Shown here one piece after another: positions 43,821 to 51,766 of a stretch of 64,000 bases of DNA. Source of the stretch: Pseudonocardia alaniniphila (GTDB lineage: Bacteria > Actinomycetota > Actinomycetes > Mycobacteriales > Pseudonocardiaceae); NCBI RefSeq assembly GCF_022524485.1, contig NZ_JAKXMK010000004.1:1-64000 (forward strand), written 5' to 3'. Under the pieces are notes generated by a model, which saw only the letters and a program-made list of their open reading frames with translations, was not told the DNA's origin and did not search any database. Every line of letters starts with the position of its first letter. Position 1 is the stretch's first letter. The translations under genes were made by a program, and so were the position numbers.

Positions 43821-46800
43821 TGCGAGGCTCCCGCCGGGACGAGGTCTGTCAGCCGGTCGAGTCGCTCACGCCGGGCTTGCACTGCCTGGCCGGCCTCCTC
43901 GTCGTCGATGTCGCCGACGCCGAGGAGCAGATGGAACGATCGCGTCTCGGCGCGCAGGTGGACGAGCACGCCGTGCCCCGGTTCCGGACGGGTTGGCCGG
44001 CACCAGGCGGTGTCCTCGTCGGGGGCCAGGGCAACCCATGCCGTGACGTCGCCGTTGCACACGCCACGCAAGTTCCGTTCTCCGCGGCGCTCCAGGTCGG
44101 CGGCGCCGTGGCGGAGCAGCCGGTAGTAGTCCGGCGACAGGCACGTCTCGACGGTGACTCCGGGTGCGGCTGCGGGGAGGTCGTAGCCCACCAGCAGCGA
44201 CGTGCTCCCGTCGTCGATGACGATCCGCTTGCGGAGCCCGTACAGCGGGCTGTCCTCCTGCACGTTCTCCAGCTCCACCATGACGGTCCCGTCCTCCGGG
44301 TGGACGGTGACCTCGTGGCGGTCGTGGACGCCGCCCTCGTCGGCGAGCGCGCCGGGATGGTTGGGCGGTATGTCCATGTAGCGGTTCAGCTCCTCCTGGC
44401 GATTCCAGTCGTCGGTCGGGTTGCCCACCACGAGGGCGCCACCGTCCCTGCCGCAGCAGGCCAGGTAGACCAGGCGCCCCCCGAACGCCGGGGCGAACAC
44501 GGCGAACAGGTGCTCGTTGCGCAGGACCAGCTCGTCGGTGCCGTCGTCGTCGATGTCGGTCAGCTCCACCTCGAGCGGGCGATCGGACCGGGCGAACCAC
44601 TGGGCGGCGGTCACCAGCACGGTGGCCGCGCGCGCATGGCTGGCCACGGCCTTGGCCCAGGCCGCAGGCGGGCGTCCCGGGTGGTCGGTGTCGTGCCACG
44701 CCGTCTCGTAACCCGAGGCCAGCAGGTGTTTCCAGGCGAGTGCGGTGAGCCGTGGCTCCGCTCCGGAGCTCTCCGCCCGGCTGACGGCCTCTCGTGCCCG
44801 GACGAGGTGCTCGCGGTACGGACGCCAGGCCTCGTCCTGGTCCCAGCCCCGGTAGTCCTCACCCGCGTGCCAGTCCTGGGCGAGCTCCACGAAGGTGCCG
44901 CGCTCGACGACGCGGACACCGGGGATCCGCCGCCGTCCCTGCAGCCAGTTCCGCAGTGACACCGGGGCCAGGTTCGGCTGCGCGGCGAGCCAGCGCAGGA
45001 AATGCTCGTACCGGCCCAGGGCACTGGGGTGCCAGGGCCCCACCCCGGCGGCCCGCTCCATGTCGTCCGCGTAGACCAGCACCGTGTCGTCCCCGGGAGC
45101 CGTGGGGAGCTCGGCCGTGCGGGACAGGCTGCGCCAATGAGCGTTGTCCTCCGGGGGGATCCAGTAGCGCAGGCGGGTCGACATCGGCACGACCTGCAGG
45201 CCGTGGCCGCCGGCGATGCGGTACGGCCGCAGTGCGTCGGCAGGCGGAGGAGTGGCCGGGTCGGCGCTGTCGAAGTCCGCCCGGTCGCTGGTCGCGTAGT
45301 CGCCGCCCGTCGGGTAAAGCACCCGGTCGTCGAGCAGGACGTACTGATACCCGCCGTTGGGCAGCTCCGGGTCGGTCAGCACGTCGGAGACGCGCTCGGT
45401 GTCCCAGACCCGCTCCGGGACCCAGCAGATCTCCATCTCTTCCGGGCCGCATCCGAGGTGACGCCGGTACAGCCAGAGCGCCTCACGCAGCTGGCGGCGG
45501 TTGAACTCGGGGTCGAAGGCGGTGAGGACGTTCTCCGCGTACGTACCGCCGATGAGCGAGAGCAGCCCGACGTCCCGCATGCGGCGGATGTCGTCGAGGA
45601 ACTGGGGGTAGTGCCAGGCGGCCGCCTCGATCAGGGTCCCCGACAGGTGCAGGTTGACGGGGATGCGGTACTTCTCGTGCAGTCGCAGGAGAGCGGCGTA
45701 GCCCGTCATGAGGGACGTCAGGCCTTCGCGGTCCGGATAGCCGTCGGTGACCAGGAACTGGTTGGCGTGGTGGACCAACGCCAGCGGCAGGGCGCTCGAG
45801 CGGGGCCTCGGGATGTCGGGCGCCGCCACTCCGGGACCCTCTGCGGTTCGGCGCGCGCGCACGGCCTGCTGGTACATGGCGAGGTACTCCAGGGCGGGCG
45901 CCCGCCACGAGAAGTCCGCCGCCATCGCCCGCTGCTGCAGGCGCTGCCACTCGGCAGGCCGTCCGTAGACCGCGAGCGCGGTGTCCACCGCCGCCAGCAT
46001 CGACGCGACCCGGCGGTGGGCGAACACGAACCCGAGACCGGTGGCCGGGTCGGAGGCGTAGTCGCGCACCGTGTCGGCCAGCCCGCCGGTGCGACGGACG
46101 ACGGGGATCGTGCCGTACCGCAGGGCGATCAGCGGGGTCAGGCCGCACGGCTCGAAGACGGACGGGGCCAGGAACAGGTCCGAGCCCGCGTACACCTGCC
46201 GGGCGAGCCCTTCTTCCGCGGTCGGGTGGTAGGCCACGCTGCCGGGGAGCCGACGCGCGGCTGCCTGCAGTTCACGCCGGTAGCGGGGCGCCCCCTCTCC
46301 CATCACGACCACCTGAGCGCCGCGGTCCACGATCTGGTCCAGCGCAGAGGAGAGCAGGCCGACGCCCTTCTGCGGCACCAGCCGGGCGACCATGCCGAGC
46401 AGCGGACGGTCCGGCGCGATCTCGAGGTCGCTGAGCTTCTGCAGGACCTCCTTGTTCATCCGCTTGCCGGTCACGAAGGAACCGTCGTACTGGGTGTCGA
46501 TCCAGGGGTCGTGCTCGGGAGTGAACTCCGCGTAGTCGACGCCGTTGAGAATTCCCCGGACGGCCTTGCCCCGGGAACGCAGGAGCCCGTCGACCCCGGC
46601 TCCCTGCGCCGGCGTGAGGATCTCCTGCATGTAGCGGGGGCTGACGGTGTTGACCCGGTCCGCGAAGGCGATGCCCCGCTGGAGCAGGGTGCCGGCAGGG
46701 GGGAGGCCGATCAGCTGGTCGGTGGCCACGCCGACCTGCCCCTGGTAGGCGATGTTGTGGATCGTGAAGACGACGCCCGTGCGATCGAGGGCGCGCCGGT

Positions 46801-47257
46801 GGGGACCCTGGCGGGCCTCCTGGGCGATCAGGCCGCAGTGCCAGTCGTTGCAGTGGATGACGTCGGGGCGCCACGAGTCCTGCGCCGCCAGGGCGGTGAC
46901 GGCCTTGGAGAAGAGCACGAAGGGCAGCACGTCGTCGTCCTGGTAGCCATACGGGGTGGCCCGGTCGAACCACTCCCGGACGCTGAGGGTGAACACCTCG
47001 ACACCGTCGAGCCCGGTCAGGCGCTCGACCACGATCTGCTCGGCGACCTGGCCGAACGGAACCTCGAACGTCGTCACCGGGGTTCCCTCGAGCCCGCTGT
47101 ATCCGGGAATCACCAGGCGGACGTCCAGGCCCGACTCCGCCAGCGCTTTGGGCAGCGCACCGCTGACGTCGGCCAGCCCACCGACCTTCACGAATGGGTA
47201 GGCCTCAGCGCTGGCGAACAGCACCCGCTGCGGTTCGGACGGCGCTGCTTCTTCCAC
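43817..47257 (-). CDS. glycogen synthase (GT5) fused to a GH57 glucanotransferase-like domain
   Basis: 1146 residues. The first about 490 form a GT5 synthase: KVGGLADVSGALPKAL near residue 20 (ADP-glucose lysine loop), HCNDWHCGL, and the C-terminal donor site SVFEPCGLTPLIALRYG. A GH57 domain follows, with the catalytic acid/base region ICWVPERVWDTERV near 613 and the second acidic site VYADDMERAAG near 732, plus a C-terminal beta domain as in 4-alpha-glucanotransferases. One chain may both extend and remodel an alpha-glucan. The GTG after AAGGAGA was chosen. It heads the operon with the exporter and kinase-fold genes. Confidence 0.85.
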   Translation of the reverse strand: MEEAAPSEPQRVLFASAEAYPFVKVGGLADVSGALPKALAESGLDVRLVIPGYSGLEGTPVTTFEVPFGQVAEQIVVERLTGLDGVEVFTLSVREWFDRATPYGYQDDDVLPFVLFSKAVTALAAQDSWRPDVIHCNDWHCGLIAQEARQGPHRRALDRTGVVFTIHNIAYQGQVGVATDQLIGLPPAGTLLQRGIAFADRVNTVSPRYMQEILTPAQGAGVDGLLRSRGKAVRGILNGVDYAEFTPEHDPWIDTQYDGSFVTGKRMNKEVLQKLSDLEIAPDRPLLGMVARLVPQKGVGLLSSALDQIVDRGAQVVVMGEGAPRYRRELQAAARRLPGSVAYHPTAEEGLARQVYAGSDLFLAPSVFEPCGLTPLIALRYGTIPVVRRTGGLADTVRDYASDPATGLGFVFAHRRVASMLAAVDTALAVYGRPAEWQRLQQRAMAADFSWRAPALEYLAMYQQAVRARRTAEGPGVAAPDIPRPRSSALPLALVHHANQFLVTDGYPDREGLTSLMTGYAALLRLHEKYRIPVNLHLSGTLIEAAAWHYPQFLDDIRRMRDVGLLSLIGGTYAENVLTAFDPEFNRRQLREALWLYRRHLGCGPEEMEICWVPERVWDTERVSDVLTDPELPNGGYQYVLLDDRVLYPTGGDYATSDRADFDSADPATPPPADALRPYRIAGGHGLQVVPMSTRLRYWIPPEDNAHWRSLSRTAELPTAPGDDTVLVYADDMERAAGVGPWHPSALGRYEHFLRWLAAQPNLAPVSLRNWLQGRRRIPGVRVVERGTFVELAQDWHAGEDYRGWDQDEAWRPYREHLVRAREAVSRAESSGAEPRLTALAWKHLLASGYETAWHDTDHPGRPPAAWAKAVASHARAATVLVTAAQWFARSDRPLEVELTDIDDDGTDELVLRNEHLFAVFAPAFGGRLVYLACCGRDGGALVVGNPTDDWNRQEELNRYMDIPPNHPGALADEGGVHDRHEVTVHPEDGTVMVELENVQEDSPLYGLRKRIVIDDGSTSLLVGYDLPAAAPGVTVETCLSPDYYRLLRHGAADLERRGERNLRGVCNGDVTAWVALAPDEDTAWCRPTRPEPGHGVLVHLRAETRSFHLLLGVGDIDDEEAGQAVQARRERLDRLTDLVPAGASQ

Positions 47258-47445
47258 TGCTCGTCTCCTTCTTCGGGTACAGCTGCGCCCCACGGCAGTG
47301 GACTCGCGTCTGCCCACGCCGGTGCATGGCTATGGCTCGCCGATCCATCGGGGCGAAGCGGTGCCCACCCCCGCGACGGCGCGGGGGTACTCAGCCCAGG
47401 GAAGACGGCGACTGAACGTCAGAAAAATCTTTGCGGAACGGAGAG

Positions 47446-47509
47446 TTGCGAAATTACTGATCCCGCAGGTCCAGCTCCAGTGCTTGCTGAACGAATCCCT
47501 CAACCGGGG
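47446..47509. repeat. degenerate direct repeat, copy 1
   Basis: 64 bases beginning TTGCGAAATTACTGATCC and ending TCCCTCAACCGGGG. About four fifths match the copy at 47555-47617. On the minus strand both copies encode, in the same frame, a peptide of the form P-V/I-EGF-x4-LE-x2-L-x-DQ-stop, so the repeat may be a duplicated gene end. Confidence 0.55.
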
Positions 47510-47554
47510 ACGACCATCCCCTGAAAGTTGGGTAAACTCTTGCTGAACCAGGCA

Positions 47555-47617
47555 TTGCGAAGTTACTGATCCGGCAGGCCCGGCTCCAGTGTCGGATCGT
47601 CGAATCCCTCAATGGGG
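47555..47617. repeat. degenerate direct repeat, copy 2
   Basis: 63 bases beginning TTGCGAAGTTACTGATCC and ending TCCCTCAATGGGG, 45 bases after copy 1. Conserved and variable stretches alternate, and the conserved ones include the stop codon of the minus-strand peptide EGFDDPTLEPGLPDQ. Confidence 0.55.
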
Positions 47618-48226
47618 TCGGCGTCCTCGAAGGAGCGACGGCGTCGTGTGAGTCCTGTGACGGCGGCGACGAACGCCGTCGTGCCGATCCGGATGCTCCG
47701 CGTCCACAACGGGGTTCAGCGGGCCTGATGCGCCCCGCCCGGCCGTCCTCGTCGGCGGCCCCGCGGACTCGGCGGCGGCGCGCGGGAGCGGGTGGCGGCT
47801 GCCCGCCTCGAACACGCCTCGCTCGGTCGGGCGGCCACGATCGGCGTGGTTGATCAGTTGAGGAGAGTCGCCTGTTTCGCGGGACGGACGTTGTGATCGC
47901 GGTGTCGATCAGTTGTCACGGGAATGGGGGAGAAGAACTCCTGGCGGTCCGGGTCGTATTGTCACGGCACGGATTCCGCGGATTTTCCCGGTGCGGTCGA
48001 CCACCTGTTCCATCGGTAACCCGGTGGGATGGATTGGTCCGCCGAAACGAATTGACCCGAAGTGTGGCTGACGTGGAAGGCCGGCGCAGGGTGCTGGCCG
48101 GGCTGGGTCGGAGGGGTGAATGACTGCCGGCGAGCTGTTCGTGCGCAGGCCGATGACGTGGAGGTTGCGGGGCAACCCCGGGTAGGGGAAGAGAATCGGA
48201 AGCGATTGCCGGGCGGTCGTATCGCG

Positions 48227-49138
48227 CTAGGGCTGTGAAGATCCCCCGCCTATCAGTGCACGTGCGGCCGGAACGACCTCGCCCGCAAACAGTTCGACCT
48301 GTTCGATCGATTGGTGCTCGGGCCAGAACACGAACCCGGTGAACGGCTGTTCCACGGCGAGGCGCGCGATCTCGGATGCCCACTGTTCCGCGTCGGCTCG
48401 CAGTGGCGCGGCACCGGTGCGAAGTGTCGTGGTGCCCGAGACGTCGCCGATCGTCCCGACGATCTGAGCGATCCGGCGCAGGTCTGCGGGATTGCGGCCG
48501 GCCTCTCGTGCGGCGTCGTCGATGAGCTTGTTGGCCGGCGCCCATTCTTCGTACGGCTTGTACATCGCCAGGGGAGCCGCCCAGCCATCGGCGATTCTCC
48601 CGGTGAGCGCGAGGGCGCGTGGGCCTTGGGCCCCGGTCCAGATCTCGATCGGATGTGCGGGCGCCGGCCCGGAATGCGTGCCTGAGATCGAGTAGTAGCG
48701 GCCGGTGTGATGGATCGGCTTGTTGTCGCCACGCCAGAGCGCCCGGATGATCGTGATCGCTTCTTCGAGGGCGACGTTGGCTTCGCCGGGCGTCCGTCTC
48801 GGGGCGCCCATTGCGGTGATGGCGTCCCAGTAGCCCCCGGCGCCTAGCGCCAGTTCGAACCGGCCACCAGATGCGAGATCGAGCGTCGCGGCGGACTTGG
48901 CGAGCATGGCCGGGGAGCGCAGGGGCAGGTTCGCCACGTCGGGGAAGACGGCGATGTTCTCGGTCGCAGCGAGCAGGACGCCGGCGAGGGTGAAGGTGTC
49001 GACGAAGTCGGCGATGTAGGGGTGGTCCTGGATTCCCACCATGTCGAGTCGCAGCGCGTCGGCTGCTGCGGCGAGTTCGCGGTGGGCCCCGATGTCCGTC
49101 GTGGGCTGCAAGGAGAAGCCGAACGTCAGATCCTGCAC
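48227..49138 (-). CDS. LLM-class flavin-dependent oxidoreductase (F420 or FMN)
   Basis: 303 residues of the luciferase-like TIM barrel family. The start DLTFGFSLQPTTDIGAHREL, the strand MVGIQDHPY and the block GGRFELALGAGGYWDAITAMG followed by LEEAITIIRALW are typical of F420-dependent members in actinobacteria. GGGAGG precedes the GTG. Substrates range from xenobiotics to alkanesulfonates; none can be inferred. It stands alone between the glucan gap and the alginate-like cluster. Confidence 0.85.
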   Translation of the reverse strand: MQDLTFGFSLQPTTDIGAHRELAAAADALRLDMVGIQDHPYIADFVDTFTLAGVLLAATENIAVFPDVANLPLRSPAMLAKSAATLDLASGGRFELALGAGGYWDAITAMGAPRRTPGEANVALEEAITIIRALWRGDNKPIHHTGRYYSISGTHSGPAPAHPIEIWTGAQGPRALALTGRIADGWAAPLAMYKPYEEWAPANKLIDDAAREAGRNPADLRRIAQIVGTIGDVSGTTTLRTGAAPLRADAEQWASEIARLAVEQPFTGFVFWPEHQSIEQVELFAGEVVPAARALIGGGSSQP

Positions 49139-49242
49139 GGAGTGACCTCCCTGGTCGTGGCTGGTGCACCAGAGCCCACTCTAGTCATCAAGGATGACGA
49201 TCACAGAAAATGACGATCCGGCGTGTCCTCCCGGGCGGAAGC

Positions 49243-50115
49243 TCACATCGTGTGTTCGACGTGCAGCGAGTAGATGACGACCTGGCCCTCGGCGTCGGGG
49301 CTGTCGCCCTTGTCGGGGTTGGACAGGACGTAGGCCCCGGCCTTGAAGTACCACCCCGAGCCACTCATCGGGATGTTCGCGGCGAGGTTGCCGTTGTAGA
49401 AGATCTGGATGTGGCTGTCGGCGGCGACGATCTTGAGGTCGTACGGGGTGCCGAGCTTGTATGCGGGATCGATGGTGATCCTCGTGGAGTCCCTGCCGTA
49501 TTCGGCGACGAGACGCTCACCGTTGAGCCGGATCAGCACGACGTCGTTCTTGGCGTCGTGAATCTGGGCGCCCACCACCTGTGGCTTGTTCGGGGGCAGC
49601 TCGGTGAAGGCTTCGCGGACGGTCATCGTGTGGGTGCCGCTGGTGTTCGACCAGCTGGCCATGTCCTGACCGGACATCTCGCGGAGCTCGGAGCGCGGGT
49701 ACTCGCTGCCCTTCGTGGTCGCGCCGCCGGCATTGGCGGTGAAGACCACGCCGTCCTTGGCGTCGTCGAGGTGGAGCGCCGGGCCGCTGTACGTGGCGAG
49801 TTCCGGCTGGTGGACCAGGTCGGGGTCGCCGTCGTCCCCGGTGGGCAGCGTGAGGTACCAGTTCGAGAGGTCGATGAGATCGGCCGGGTACTGCGCGTTC
49901 GGCTTGGGCGTCCCGCCCGGCTCCGGGGGCGCCGTGGTCGAGGTGGTGCCAGGCGGCGGTGGTGGTGCGGAAGGACCGCCGCACGCGGTGGCGATCAGCA
50001 GCAGCGCCAGCGCCGCGGTCATCGGCAGTATCCGACGTGCGAACACCTTCTCACTCGCCTGGGCACGTCCCGGTCGTGACGCGGGAACGGAACGCTGCTT
50101 GCTGTACGCCTTCAT
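49243..50115 (-). CDS. secreted lipoprotein polysaccharide lyase, PL7 (alginate lyase type)
   Basis: 290 residues with a basic N-terminus, a hydrophobic stretch and lipobox LLIATAC near residue 44, then a Pro/Thr linker. The PL7 catalytic signatures are PRSELRE near 142, QIHDAK near 185 and YFKAGAYVLSNP near 257. Such enzymes cleave alginate or related uronic polymers by beta-elimination; the His and the C-terminal Tyr are catalytic. AAGGAG precedes the ATG. It follows the epimerase-like gene on the same strand after 316 bases, and may trim the polymer as AlgL does in Pseudomonas. Confidence 0.85.
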   Translation of the reverse strand: MKAYSKQRSVPASRPGRAQASEKVFARRILPMTAALALLLIATACGGPSAPPPPPGTTSTTAPPEPGGTPKPNAQYPADLIDLSNWYLTLPTGDDGDPDLVHQPELATYSGPALHLDDAKDGVVFTANAGGATTKGSEYPRSELREMSGQDMASWSNTSGTHTMTVREAFTELPPNKPQVVGAQIHDAKNDVVLIRLNGERLVAEYGRDSTRITIDPAYKLGTPYDLKIVAADSHIQIFYNGNLAANIPMSGSGWYFKAGAYVLSNPDKGDSPDAEGQVVIYSLHVEHTM

Positions 50116-50431
50116 CGGTCGGCTCTCCTTCCGGGCATCGGTCGCGGGCCGTCCCGTCGAGCCGGCCATGTGAGCACAGCGTCGGGTCGGTCCGTCGGCG
50201 ATGGGCGGCGGAGGTCGTGTCCGGTGCGAGCCGGCAATGGCTACGTCAGGTGCGCCCGGTGCCGACAGTGCTGCTTCTCGTGCTCCTCACCGGAGTAACG
50301 AGCTACGGGCGCCAGTGGTTTCAATCGACTGATGATCCTCCACACCAGTTCTACCGATTGTTCGCCCCGGACCGGCCGGTGGTGCTTCTCGCGACACTTC
50401 GGGTATCGATGCGCCGGAGCACTCCGCGGGA
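50116..50431. other. 316-base gap between PL7 lyase and epimerase genes
   Basis: It probably contains a separate promoter for the lyase. On the minus strand TTGAAA is present around 50330, but no convincing -10 at 17 bases was found. No terminator or gene was seen. Confidence 0.4.
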
Positions 50432-51766
50432 CTATTCAGGCGCGTCCTTGATGTCGTCCTCCTGGTTGTCGAAGACGCTGTTGTCCTTCGTCGGACCGGT
50501 TGCGGTGCCCTTCAACAGGATGCCGGTGCGGTTCTGGACGATGGTGTTCTTCGACAGGGCGAAGCCGCCCTCGGAGTCGACGTACAGGCCGTAGCGGACG
50601 TTCTCCCCGATCACGTTGTCGCTCACGGTGGTGTGCGCGGAGTCGGTGACCAGCCGGATTCCGTCCTGCTGGTTGCCACGGACCTGGTTCTGGGACAGCA
50701 TGTTGTCGTCCCCGAGGGAGACGCCGACGCCGCTGCCGTGGTTGCCGTAGATGCGATTGCCGCGAACGGTGTTGTTCGACGATTCGTTGATGTTGATGCC
50801 CTGGTCGGCGTTGTCGAACGATTCATTTCCTTCGACGACGTTCCGGTTGGAGTTGAGATAGAGCACTATCCCGTGGTCTGCGTTGTTGTAGACCACGTTG
50901 TTGCGGATGACGCTGTCTGTGCAGTCCTGGGCCAGGATGATCCCGTGTTTCCCGTTGTCGTGCACCGTGTTCCCCTCGATGCGTAGATCATGGGAGTTCG
51001 TGTGCGGGTCGATGGCGTACAGCTGGTTGTCGTAGAACTCGTTGTTCTGCACCACGAGGCCGCTGACCTCGAAGGTGTAGAGCCCGTAGTACAGGTTGGA
51101 GACGACGCTGTCGGTGATCCGGCCACCGGTGCCCGGCGTGCGCCAGGACAGCCCGTATGACTCGACCTCGCCGTAGCCCAGGAAACGCAGCTCGGAGTGG
51201 TCGATCGTCATCTGCGAACCGTCGCGGGCGAGCAGGAAGCTGCGGCCGTCGGTGTTGTCGGTGTCGGCGCGGTTCTGCGCCACGTTCCAGGAGGTGACGC
51301 AGGAACCGCTGATGTCGAGGCCGCCGCCGAGGGCCCTGACGGACACGAACCCGGCAGGGTCGCTGGACAGCTTCAGCCAGTGGACGGCCGGCGCGGCGAT
51401 CCGCAGCGAAGCGCCGGCGAGCACCTGGATGTTCGCGCCGAGCAGCCACTCACCGGGAGCGACCTCCTGCAGTGCTTTCGGTCTGTTCACCGCCGCGCTC
51501 AACGCGGGAAGCGTGACCTCCTCGCCGTGATCGAGAGTGATCGTGTTCATGGCGCTGTCGTAGCTGGCATCGAGGCCGACCGGCGCGTCTCGGCTGGCCA
51601 GAGCCGCCACCGGGGCCGGCTTGCTACAGGGCCGGGCCGGATCGACCGCCGCTGTCGCCGGGACGTGCCGAGGGACCAGAGGCTCCGGCAGGGGCCTGGC
51701 GCAGGCGCTGCCCAGCAAGGCGAACGCAGCCACGACGAGCACCACACGGGCCACGGACCTGATCAT
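50432..51766 (-). CDS. AlgG-like mannuronan C5-epimerase family beta-helix lipoprotein
   Basis: 444 residues with signal and lipobox LLGSAC near 22, then a right-handed parallel beta-helix with repeated NxVxxN/HGI turns. The key segment NQLYAIDPHTNSHDLRIEGN near residue 250, followed by TVHDNGKHGIILAQDC, resembles the DPHD active-site region of AlgG, which converts polymer mannuronate to guluronate. Here DPHT replaces DPHD, although an Asp follows three residues later. The ATG overlaps the upstream beta-helix gene stop. It is probably anchored outside the membrane and acts on a nascent uronan. Confidence 0.8.
   Translation of the reverse strand: MIRSVARVVLVVAAFALLGSACARPLPEPLVPRHVPATAAVDPARPCSKPAPVAALASRDAPVGLDASYDSAMNTITLDHGEEVTLPALSAAVNRPKALQEVAPGEWLLGANIQVLAGASLRIAAPAVHWLKLSSDPAGFVSVRALGGGLDISGSCVTSWNVAQNRADTDNTDGRSFLLARDGSQMTIDHSELRFLGYGEVESYGLSWRTPGTGGRITDSVVSNLYYGLYTFEVSGLVVQNNEFYDNQLYAIDPHTNSHDLRIEGNTVHDNGKHGIILAQDCTDSVIRNNVVYNNADHGIVLYLNSNRNVVEGNESFDNADQGININESSNNTVRGNRIYGNHGSGVGVSLGDDNMLSQNQVRGNQQDGIRLVTDSAHTTVSDNVIGENVRYGLYVDSEGGFALSKNTIVQNRTGILLKGTATGPTKDNSVFDNQEDDIKDAPE

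Larger units (their letters stand above)
47258..48226. other. 969-base gap with degenerate direct repeats
   Basis: The region upstream of the glucan operon contains the two repeat copies at 47446-47617 and no confident gene. Short leftward frames of 33 codons (47454-47555) and 48 codons (47563-47709, TTG start) end in the repeats and encode similar C-termini. The promoter of the glgA-like gene must lie near 47260-47440. Confidence 0.45.

Noticed and set aside
47454..47555. 33-codon minus-strand frame whose end (GWSSPVEGFVQQAL) recalls the UmuD N-terminus
   Set aside because: Similarity covers fewer than 20 residues, with no peptidase domain following; treated as chance or decayed DNA.
47446..47617. 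CRISPR or satellite interpretation of the direct repeat
   Set aside because: Only two diverged copies, with no spacer regularity and no cas genes nearby.
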